Under the pieces are notes generated by a model, which saw only the letters and a list, made by a program, of their open reading frames with translations, was not told the DNA's origin and searched no databases. Positions 27,477-34,377 of a stretch of DNA of 58,750 nucleotides are shown here, piece after piece. The position numbers and the translations under genes were made by a program. The DNA is from Methanoculleus sp. (GTDB taxonomy: Archaea; Halobacteriota; Methanomicrobia; Methanomicrobiales; Methanoculleaceae): positions 1-58,750 of the forward strand of contig NZ_JAJGBK010000027.1 of assembly GCF_020696975.1 (NCBI RefSeq). Reading direction: 5' to 3'. The stretch's first letter is position 1, and every line of letters starts with the position of its first letter.

Positions 27477-27554
27477 CCTGTTTCTTCGAGTTCTTCTCTT
27501 GATCTCAGCGCCTGTTCTTCGTGATATCTGTCACAACCTTGAATCTCCTGAAAG

Positions 27555-27713
27555 ATGCGGTACGACCAGTATTCGCAGGATTACCCGTACGAAGAAGAAC
27601 AATATCAAGAGCGCATACAGGGTTTAACCCCTGAATTGACAAAAGCATTAAATTCCAAGGGCTCGGCATACAATAGTCGCGAGTACACCTCCAATTATAC
27701 CCCCGACCAATAA
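27555..27713 (+). CDS. Possible small acidic, tyrosine-rich protein
   Basis: A 52-codon ORF starting RYDQYSQDYPYEEEQYQ and ending near SNYTPDQ. The amino-acid make-up is distinctive, but its last 66 bases overlap the 3' end of an opposite-strand gene with stronger support and there is no clear promoter. Treated as a candidate only. Confidence 0.25.
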   Translation: MRYDQYSQDYPYEEEQYQERIQGLTPELTKALNSKGSAYNSREYTSNYTPDQ

Positions 27714-28253
27714 CCCAATCCCGTGCATTTTAAGAAGATTCTTAATGTGATAGAGATCAAAAGCCTGTACTTTATCCGGATCGCACTTACCTAAAAGATC
27801 TAATCCCAATTCGCAGGCTTCCCGATATTTCCTGATGACATTGATGTCATCTTTACCAATCTGCTGCATCTCAAGTCTTCTTGCTTCTATCGCAGATTCT
27901 TTAAATCGGTGATGTTTCTCTATAAATTCATACTCAGGCATGTTTGTAGTGAGTTTCCTTTTTAAATCATCCTTGTATATCTGATCAATATTCTTATTAA
28001 TTAACGCCCAAAGAATCTTGCGGCAATCCAAAACCAGCCTGATCAGGTGGATATATGCCCGATCTAAATTTTGTTGGGCAACAATACCCTCACCACCAGC
28101 TTTAGCTGTGAAAGATGCCATTATGTGGCTAAAGATGGCCTCGATCTGTTCCGGCACCTTGTCAGGCTTATCAGCAAGGTATCCCACGAGATCCGAGTAT
28201 GCCGGTAGAAACTCCTCCGTATACAGACCTAGAAACTCGTCAAAAGAGGCCAT
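27648..28253 (-). CDS. Hypothetical protein with C-terminal membrane helix
   Basis: A 201-residue protein that I do not recognise. It is helical and charged (SDLVGYLADKPDKVPEQIEAIF, LDRAYIHLIRLVLDCRKIL, KYREACELGLDLLG) and ends in a glycine-rich hydrophobic segment, GIGLLVGGIIGGVLATIV, that could be a membrane anchor or pore-forming helix. Base composition is clearly more AT-rich than the neighbourhood, pointing to transfer. It follows a 68-residue ORF on the same strand with a 15-base gap, so the two form an operon. A tail-anchored effector of a defence or toxin pair is one idea; nothing proves it. Confidence 0.65.
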   Translation of the reverse strand: MASFDEFLGLYTEEFLPAYSDLVGYLADKPDKVPEQIEAIFSHIMASFTAKAGGEGIVAQQNLDRAYIHLIRLVLDCRKILWALINKNIDQIYKDDLKRKLTTNMPEYEFIEKHHRFKESAIEARRLEMQQIGKDDINVIRKYREACELGLDLLGKCDPDKVQAFDLYHIKNLLKMHGIGLLVGGIIGGVLATIVCRALGI

Positions 28254-28268
28254 TAAAACCAGCAGCCC

Positions 28269-28475
28269 TCAGCGCAATTCTCTATTTAGGTAATCTTCAA
28301 CATCATATTCTCTTAATTCGAATACGCAGCCACTATGACAAATAATGGGGCTTTCGCACCGCGTAATTTTCAATTTCCTCCCTAAATTTTTCTCAATTAC
28401 CTGATCAATTTCGATTGTTGACTTGAAATCCTTGATGTTTACTCCATACTTCTTCTCAAAGTACACGGTTCTCAT
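28269..28475 (-). CDS. Small hypothetical protein upstream of the tail-anchored gene
   Basis: A 68-residue protein (RTVYFEKKYGVNIKDFKS, RCESPIICHSGCVFELREYD). ATG 28475 is preceded by GGTGA with five-base spacing; a GTG at 28484 is also in frame but would overlap that site. AT-rich like the following gene. A CxxxC-type cysteine cluster is visible. Not recognised; it may be the regulatory or antitoxin partner of the next gene. Confidence 0.5.
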   Translation of the reverse strand: MRTVYFEKKYGVNIKDFKSTIEIDQVIEKNLGRKLKITRCESPIICHSGCVFELREYDVEDYLNRELR

Positions 28476-28694
28476 CTTATTCACCAGTTACAACGGGATT
28501 TAACTGCACCCTCGCCCCCATCAGTTACAAGGACTGTTGGCAAACATATGGCCTTCAGATACGCGCACACAGCATGGAGATCTTCACTGCGCGCGTACAT
28601 TCTATACTATTCATTCATGATATATACAGTAACGGAAAATTATAAATGTGGGTTAGCCCTCACAAATTCCTTGAGACCATCAAGAAAAACCACG

Positions 28695-29019
28695 TTATCC
28701 AAGCGTATCCAAAAGTTCGGTTAATGAGGGCAAGTCTGCTTTGATGAAGATCTCGGAGCCTTTTCTTATCCCAGCAAATTCATCTAATACGGCATCTTCG
28801 CCGTTCGGTGTGAGGACGCGCTGACTCGGATCGTCACGCTTGACAATAGACCTGCTATCATCAACTTTCTTGCCATAGCAAGACGATATCTCCGACTTTA
28901 AATTTGCATCGAAAGTGATAATCCCTTCTTAAAGGCTCCGTGACATCTTCTCTACTAATTCCTATTGGAAATCTTGACCCGAATAAATCTTTCTTGATGT
29001 CTCTCCGGTAAGAACCGGG
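28695..29019 (-). pseudogene. Frameshifted, 5'-truncated remnant of an unknown gene
   Basis: Two overlapping minus-strand frames read as protein. The upstream one (down to a TGA at 28861-28863) includes YRRDIKKDLFGSRFPIGISRED. The downstream one, from about 28928 to the TAA at 28695-28697, includes IITFDANLKSEISS, SIVKRDDPSQRVLTPNGED and GSEIFIKADLPSLTELL. Neither has a start codon, and together they look like the C-terminal part of one gene joined by a one-base shift near 28925. The 5' part runs into the Nudix gene, so truncation is likely. The family is not recognised. Confidence 0.45.
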
Positions 29020-29020
29020 G

Positions 29021-29452
29021 TCACCCGCTTTCGCCGCCCTGCAGCGTCTTCAGGTGCTCGTGGGCCCCATTGACGATCCGTTTCGAGTTCCCGAAGGTGA
29101 TCGCCTGCAGCGCCTCGTCGTGCGGGAGCCATTGATAAGCGATATGCTCGTCCGAGATCGTCACCCTCTCCTCAGGGGTCTCGATCAGGTAGTAGACGAC
29201 CTCCTTGTAGACCGTGTGCCCCCGGCGCTGGAAGAAGTAGTGGATCTCCTCCCGGAACCCGGGGATGAACGTGGCCCGGGTGATCCCGGTCTCTTCCTCC
29301 AGTTCACGGAGCACGGTCTCCTCCTCACTCTCGCCGCGTTTGCCGTGCCCTTTCACGAGATCCCAGTGTCCTGCCCCGTACTGCAGGAGGAGATACTGGA
29401 GATCCGTATCCCGCCGGAAGACAACCGCCCCGTATGATCGCTCTTTTGCCAT
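29021..29452 (-). CDS. Nudix hydrolase, bis(5'-nucleosyl)-tetraphosphatase-like
   Basis: A 143-residue Nudix protein. The Nudix box is complete: G-HGKRG-E-SEEETVL-RELEEETG, in the order G-x5-E-x7-R-E-x2-E-E-x-G. Start RSYGAVVFRRD and the WDLVKGHGKRGE block fit Ap4A hydrolases, which remove diadenosine tetraphosphate. It lies six bases after the uracil-DNA glycosylase gene on the same strand, so both are probably one transcript linked to nucleotide or genome hygiene. Confidence 0.85.
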   Translation of the reverse strand: MAKERSYGAVVFRRDTDLQYLLLQYGAGHWDLVKGHGKRGESEEETVLRELEEETGITRATFIPGFREEIHYFFQRRGHTVYKEVVYYLIETPEERVTISDEHIAYQWLPHDEALQAITFGNSKRIVNGAHEHLKTLQGGESG

Positions 29453-29458
29453 GTCCCT

Positions 29459-30076
29459 TCAGTCCTGTGTCGCAGATTCTCCGGCCGCCGCGAGTTCGCG
29501 CCCGATAACCCGGAAGTCCTCTTCCAGGGCCTCCCGGTACCCAGGGTTGTAGAGCGCGGCAGCGGGGTGGAGGGTGGGGATGAGCCGGACCGGGCGGCCG
29601 AAGAGGACCGCGGGGTAGACGGTCCCCCGGATCTCGGTGATCCGGTCGAACTCAACCGGCAGGAGGGAGAGGATGTGCCTGCTCGAGTGCCGGCCCAGCA
29701 TCACGATCACATTCGGCCCGATGACCCGGATCTGCTCCTCGAGGTAGGGAGTGCAGGCCCGGATCTCCTCGTCCCGGGGGTCGCGGTTCCCGGGCGGCCG
29801 GTGCTTCACGATGTTCGCGATGAAGACATCGTCCCGTGAGAGGCCGATACCGGAAAGGAGCCCTTCAAGGAGTTTCCCTGCCCGGCCGACGAACGGCCTC
29901 CCGGTGAGGTCTTCCTGCTTGCCCGGCGCTTCGCCGATGAGCATGAGGTCGGCCCGGGGCGACCCGTCCCCGGGGACTGCATGATGGGTGTTCTCCCAGA
30001 GGGGGCACTTCCGGCACTCGTTGATGACGGCAGCTAGTCTCTCTATTGCTACCTCTCTCTCCGTCTCCTGCACCAT
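29459..30076 (-). CDS. Family 4 uracil-DNA glycosylase
   Basis: A 205-residue family-4 uracil-DNA glycosylase: GEAPGKQEDLTGRPFVG is the catalytic motif 1, and LHPAA the motif 2 region. The family binds a [4Fe-4S] cluster through four cysteines. Here CRKC and RACTPYL give three, but the usual NIVKCRPPGNRDP block reads NIVKHRPPGNRDP, placing His at the third ligand position. An upstream start at 30118 would add 14 residues; ATG 30076 begins at the normal family position. It repairs deaminated cytosine. Likely co-transcribed with the Nudix gene. Confidence 0.88.
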   Translation of the reverse strand: MVQETEREVAIERLAAVINECRKCPLWENTHHAVPGDGSPRADLMLIGEAPGKQEDLTGRPFVGRAGKLLEGLLSGIGLSRDDVFIANIVKHRPPGNRDPRDEEIRACTPYLEEQIRVIGPNVIVMLGRHSSRHILSLLPVEFDRITEIRGTVYPAVLFGRPVRLIPTLHPAAALYNPGYREALEEDFRVIGRELAAAGESATQD

Positions 30077-30212
30077 GCCCACACTATTGACGATAAATCG
30101 TATAACCTTCTTATGCATTGCGTTTTGCCGCCGGCACCTCTCGCGTGCACCCCGCCGTCCGCATATGCGGGGACGCGGGGGGCCGCTGTCTGACGGCGTA
30201 TCGCTGATGGGT

Positions 30213-30420
30213 TCTCAAACTCCCTCGCACCTACCGGTGCTCGAACTCCAGATTCGAAACCCTTTGGGTTTCTCAAGCTCCGGTTCTAACGAACCGTCGC
30301 ACCCTGCGGCCTGTCGCCAGTCGAAAACGCTTCGTGTTTTCTCGTGCTCCGCTCCTACGGAGTTACCCTCGCACCTGGCGGTGCTCGTGCTCCGCTCCTA
30401 CGGAAGCTACGCTCCTCAAA
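30213..30420. repeat. Array of short hairpins with a repeated nine-base spacer
   Basis: About 200 bases made of small perfect inverted repeats: GCACC/GGTGC (30227-30240), GAAACCC/GGGTTTC (30255-30272), GGTTC/GAACC (30282-30295), GAAAAC/GTTTTC (near 30323-30341), CTCC/GGAG (near 30352-30362), GCACC/GGTGC (30371-30384). Between them lies TC(G/A)(A/T)(A/G)CTCC at 30241, 30273, 30342 and 30385. The last two are the start of an exact 20-base direct repeat (30342-30361 and 30385-30404). It sits between the divergent uracil-DNA glycosylase and lysyl-tRNA synthetase promoters. Not a CRISPR: there are no constant repeats with unique spacers. Confidence 0.6.
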
Positions 30421-30442
30421 CATTAAGAGCCCCGGGAGGAAA

Positions 30443-30453
30443 CCATATATAGG
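30443..30453 (+). promoter_or_regulatory. TATA box of lysS
   Basis: CCATATATAGG preceded by AGGAAA (a BRE-like purine run). It predicts transcription from about 30475 and a leader of about 75 bases before the lysS ATG. Confidence 0.55.
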
Positions 30454-30550
30454 ATTTATCTGTGAGCGTGCAGCCCGGCCTCCCCGGAGTGGCCGCAAAC
30501 CCCGGTTCTGGAGATTGCGGGGCTGCAGGACGAATGGAGCGGTTTACACT

Positions 30551-32077
30551 ATGAGCGATATGGATCAACTCTGTTTTGATACGACGAAGATCGATAAACT
30601 GCAGGAACTGCGCGAGCGCGGGGTGACGGTCTACCCCTATACGTTTGCGCGGAAGGATACCGTTTCGGAGATCAAGGAGCGGTTCGCCGATATCGGGCAC
30701 GAGAAGAGCGAGGAAGAGGTCAGCACCGCAGGCCGCATCTACATCGTCCGCCAGCACGGCAAGACGATATTCGCCGATATGGGGGACTCGGGCGGCAGGA
30801 TACAGTTGTATCTGCGGAAAAACGATCTCGGCGAGGAGCAGTTCGACCTCTTCAAGCAGTACGTCGATGCGGGCGACATCATCGGCGTCGTCGGCCACGT
30901 CTTCCGGACGAAGATGGGGGAGATCACGATCTGGGTCGACCGGTTCGAGTTCCTCACGAAATCGGTCTGCCCGCTTCCCGAGAAGTTCCACGGGCTCAAG
31001 AACGTCGAGACCCGCTACCGGCAGCGCTACCTCGACCTGATCATGAACGAGGAGAGCCGCGAGACCTTCCGGACGCGGAGCAGGATGATATCGCTTCTCC
31101 GGCAGTTCCTCTTTACGCGGGACTACCTGGAGTTCGAGACGCCCACCCTGCAGCCGATCTACGGCGGCGCTAACGCCCGGCCGTTCACCACCCACCACAA
31201 CGCCCTCGACCAGAAACTCTACCTCCGGATCGCGCCGGAACTCTACCTCAAGCGCCTCGTCGTCGGCGGGTTCGATAAGGTCTTTGAGATCGCGAAGAAC
31301 TTCAGGAACGAGGACATCGACACCAACCACAACCCCGAATTCTCGATGGTGGAGATCTACGAGGCCTACCGCGACTACAACGACATGATGGACCTGACCG
31401 AGGAACTCTTCTCCTACCTCGCACAGGAGGTGCACGGGAAGACCACCTGCTCGTTTGCCGGGCACGATCTCGACTTCTCCCGGCCCTGGCGCCGCCTCAC
31501 GATGGAGGAGGCGGTCCGTGAGTACGCCGGGGTCGATGTCATGACGATGAGCCTTGAGGAACTCCGCGCGTTCGGTCTTACCCACTGCGTCGAGGGCTGC
31601 GAGAGCGCCACGACCCGGGGCGAGTACCTGGCGCTCTTCTTCGAGCACTTCGGCGAGAAGCACCTCATCCAGCCGACGTTCGTCTACGACTTCCCGATCG
31701 AGAACTCGCCGCTCGCTAAGAAGCACCGGACAAAGGAAGGCTTTACGGAGCGGTTCGAACTCTTCATCGCCGGGATGGAGATGGCAAACGGCTTCTCGGA
31801 GTTAAACGACCCCCTCGACCAGAGAGCCCGGCTCGAACTGCAGGACGCGAAGCGTCGGAAGGGCGACCTTGAGGCGCAGATGATCGATTACGACTTCATC
31901 AACGCGCTCGGGTACGGGATGCCGCCGACGGGCGGCGTCGGTATCGGGATCGACCGGCTGGTGATGCTCCTCACCGGCAAGGACTCGATCAAGGAAGTCC
32001 TCCTCTTCCCGCAGATGAAGACCGCCGTCCCGGGCCCGAACGGGTCGGAGCCGGAAGAGAAGAGCGGCGAGGAATGA
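30551..32077 (+). CDS. lysS: Lysyl-tRNA synthetase, class II
   Basis: A 508-residue class II LysRS. The N-terminal OB fold binds the anticodon (TAGRIYIVRQHGKTIFADMGD). The catalytic core holds motif 1 (FLETP-like EFETPTLQPI), motif 2 FRNEDIDTNHNPEFSMVE and motif 3 GVGIGIDRLVML. Many archaea use a class I LysRS; the class II type is present here. ORF extension upstream to 30344 crosses the hairpin array and is discarded. The acidic tail after residue 490 is not conserved. A YwbE gene follows after 16 bases. Confidence 0.95.
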   Translation: MSDMDQLCFDTTKIDKLQELRERGVTVYPYTFARKDTVSEIKERFADIGHEKSEEEVSTAGRIYIVRQHGKTIFADMGDSGGRIQLYLRKNDLGEEQFDLFKQYVDAGDIIGVVGHVFRTKMGEITIWVDRFEFLTKSVCPLPEKFHGLKNVETRYRQRYLDLIMNEESRETFRTRSRMISLLRQFLFTRDYLEFETPTLQPIYGGANARPFTTHHNALDQKLYLRIAPELYLKRLVVGGFDKVFEIAKNFRNEDIDTNHNPEFSMVEIYEAYRDYNDMMDLTEELFSYLAQEVHGKTTCSFAGHDLDFSRPWRRLTMEEAVREYAGVDVMTMSLEELRAFGLTHCVEGCESATTRGEYLALFFEHFGEKHLIQPTFVYDFPIENSPLAKKHRTKEGFTERFELFIAGMEMANGFSELNDPLDQRARLELQDAKRRKGDLEAQMIDYDFINALGYGMPPTGGVGIGIDRLVMLLTGKDSIKEVLLFPQMKTAVPGPNGSEPEEKSGEE

Positions 32078-32093
32078 CCCCCACTTTTTTGCC

Positions 32094-32288
32094 ATGAACG
32101 GACAGCAGAGAGCCGCCATCCGTCCCGGGATGACGGTGGATATCGTGCTCAAACGCGACCAGAAGACCGGCAAGCGCACCCGGGGCGTCGTTGCCGAGAT
32201 CCTGACAAACTCGTCCTTCCACCCCCACGGGATCAAGGTCCGGCTCCGCGACGGCCAGGTCGGGCGGGTGCAGGAGATCGTCGAGTAA
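32094..32288 (+). CDS. YwbE family protein
   Basis: A 64-residue YwbE-family protein (IRPGMTVDIVLKRDQKTGKRTRGVVAEILTNS-type sequence, ending VGRVQEIVE). The family is small, beta-rich and widely conserved, with no settled function. It lies 16 bases after lysS and is probably on the same transcript; its stop is two bases from the convergent kinase gene. Confidence 0.85.
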   Translation: MNGQQRAAIRPGMTVDIVLKRDQKTGKRTRGVVAEILTNSSFHPHGIKVRLRDGQVGRVQEIVE

Positions 32289-32290
32289 CG

Positions 32291-34165
32291 TCAGGCAGCC
32301 CTTTTGAGGGTGAACCGGATGGCGGCCCCCTCCTCCGGCCGGCCGCTGACCCGGTCATCCGCCCGGATCCTCCCGCCGTAACGCTCGATGAGCATCCGGC
32401 AGATGTAGAGCCCGAGGCCCCGGCCGCTCTTTGCGCCGTCACCGCCGCTGAAGCGGGCAAAGAGGTGCGGTTTCTGCTCGTCGGGGATCCCCGGACCGTT
32501 GTCCTCGACCGAGACCTCGACCTCGTCCCCGTGCTCCTCGACCCGGACGGTGATCCGCCCTCCAGGATCGCTGAACTTCTCCGCGTTCCCGATGAGGTTC
32601 GTGAAGACCTCCGGCAGGAGGTCGTCGGCAAGGACACTCGCCGTGGTGCCGGCGTAGGCTATCGGCACGTCCGGGTAATGCTCGATCTCCGCCCGGATGA
32701 CGGGATCGAGCGCGACCGGCCGAAGGACAGTGGCCTCTTCCTGGATCTGGCGGATGGTGTTGACGTTCCGGATGATCTCGACGCTCTTTCCGAGGCTTTT
32801 CTGCACCTTCTCGGTGTAACTCCGCGGCTCCCCCTCAAGTTCCCCCATCAGGAGGTCCGCATACAGGCTCGCGGTGTTGGTGGCGTTCTTGATATCGTGC
32901 GTCATGATGTCCAGGTAGAGGTTCGCCCTCCCGGTCGACTCCTGCAGTTCGGCCGTGCGCGCCTCGACCTGCTCTTCCAGGTGCTCGCTGTACTCGCGGA
33001 TCGTCTCCTCCGACTCCCGGAGCCGGCTTATGGCGGCTTTGAGGCTCGCGACCATCGTGTTGATGCTCCGCTCAAGCCGCATCACCTCGCGGCTTGCCGC
33101 GACCCGGATCGTATGGTCGAGATCCCCTCGGGCAATCACGTCGACGTCGTCGATGATCTCCTCAATCGGGCGCGTGAGGCGGCGGGCTACAAGGAAGATG
33201 ACCGCGCTCGAGAGGACGATCGCGAGGAGTCCAACGGCGGCACGATAGGCAAGCATCTGGTCGAGCTGGCTCTGTATGAGCGCCGTATTGTAGGTTAATT
33301 CGACGACGACGCTTGGGTCGGAGGGATAATCCGGGTCTTTGAGGTCGATGAAGAGGTACCGGATCTGCTTTCCGTGCTCCTGCACCTCGTAATCGGTTCG
33401 GTCGGGAATGATCGTCCCGGTGATAAGCGCTCGGGTCGCCGGGTCGGGCGGCTCGTCGGTCTCGTTGACGGGGTTTCCAAAGATATCGTAGACGGCGATC
33501 GAGTCGAGGTAGGGGTTTAACGTGACGAACTCCTGCGTGCTCTCCTGTGCTCGCAGCCGGTTCCGTTCCTCCACAAGGGCATCCGGCACGAGCCCGAGTT
33601 CAAAGAGGTAGCGGTGGTCCGGGGTGGGCATATAGGCGTACTTCCGGACCTGCCCGGTCTCGGGCTCGTACACCACCCGGTCGGGAGAGAACGCATCCCC
33701 AAGGCGCATCCGGGTGATCTCGTCGTAGAAGTCCGGGATCTCCTTAAAGTCAAGGCCGAGGTCGGGAGAGTAGGTCGTGTATACGATCACACCGGTCTCG
33801 TTGATGACGTAAAGATCCATATCCCCGCCGAGTTCTGTTTTGAGCGCAGCAAGATCCATCTCTGACGGATCCCTGCCTGACCGTTCATACTCCTCAAGAA
33901 AGAGCGAAAACCCTCTCTGGAGCCGCAGGTTGAGGGAATCGTCAAAGAGCTTCAGGCCGGTATCCACATCCACGATCGACTCCCGGATGCTCTTCTCGGT
34001 GACGCTCTGCAGGGTGTTGAGGTCGGAGGTCATCCGCTCTTCCGCCTGCAGGTAGTCGTAGGCCGAGAGGAGGCCGATGGTCGAGATGACGATGAGGAGG
34101 ATGGCTACGATGAGGGTATACGCAAAGGGCCACTCTTGCGGAAGAGGCATGCGGTCGCTCGTCAT
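32291..34165 (-). CDS. Membrane sensor histidine kinase (tandem copy 1)
   Basis: A 624-residue kinase: membrane helix at about 15-37, an extracytoplasmic Cache-like sensor region of about 270 residues (GLDFKEIPDFYDEI, YAYMPTPDHRYLFELGL), a second helix, a HAMP domain (RRLTRPIEEIIDDVDVIARGDLDH), coiled-coil, the phospho-acceptor region YLDIMTHDIKNATN (about 425) and an HATPase domain (NLIGNAEKF, DNGPGIPD, GRGLGLYICRML). It is the last of three paralogous kinase genes in a row, 212 bases after copy 2. No response regulator is encoded in the window, so the partner lies elsewhere. Ligand unknown. Confidence 0.9.
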   Translation of the reverse strand: MTSDRMPLPQEWPFAYTLIVAILLIVISTIGLLSAYDYLQAEERMTSDLNTLQSVTEKSIRESIVDVDTGLKLFDDSLNLRLQRGFSLFLEEYERSGRDPSEMDLAALKTELGGDMDLYVINETGVIVYTTYSPDLGLDFKEIPDFYDEITRMRLGDAFSPDRVVYEPETGQVRKYAYMPTPDHRYLFELGLVPDALVEERNRLRAQESTQEFVTLNPYLDSIAVYDIFGNPVNETDEPPDPATRALITGTIIPDRTDYEVQEHGKQIRYLFIDLKDPDYPSDPSVVVELTYNTALIQSQLDQMLAYRAAVGLLAIVLSSAVIFLVARRLTRPIEEIIDDVDVIARGDLDHTIRVAASREVMRLERSINTMVASLKAAISRLRESEETIREYSEHLEEQVEARTAELQESTGRANLYLDIMTHDIKNATNTASLYADLLMGELEGEPRSYTEKVQKSLGKSVEIIRNVNTIRQIQEEATVLRPVALDPVIRAEIEHYPDVPIAYAGTTASVLADDLLPEVFTNLIGNAEKFSDPGGRITVRVEEHGDEVEVSVEDNGPGIPDEQKPHLFARFSGGDGAKSGRGLGLYICRMLIERYGGRIRADDRVSGRPEEGAAIRFTLKRAA

Positions 34166-34377
34166 TGGTCACGGAGGTCCAGGAGGGTGGGGCGCGCGGC
34201 CGGCCGAACCGTCTCTGCCGCTCGGCCTGGCTACCTGCCCCGGATCGTCTTCACCCCGGGGAACGGGAGGTGCATCTCAACGGCTCTTAGTGGATCTCCT
34301 CCCACCTAAACCTTCGCAAAGCCGGGATCCGGGGGAGGGTTGGAGAAAGAAGGAGAGAGAAGGGCAGCGGGCGACCG

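Noticed and set aside
30213-30420. CRISPR array
   Set aside because: No constant repeat with unique spacers of regular length; stems vary while the short spacer is constant, and there are no cas genes in the window.
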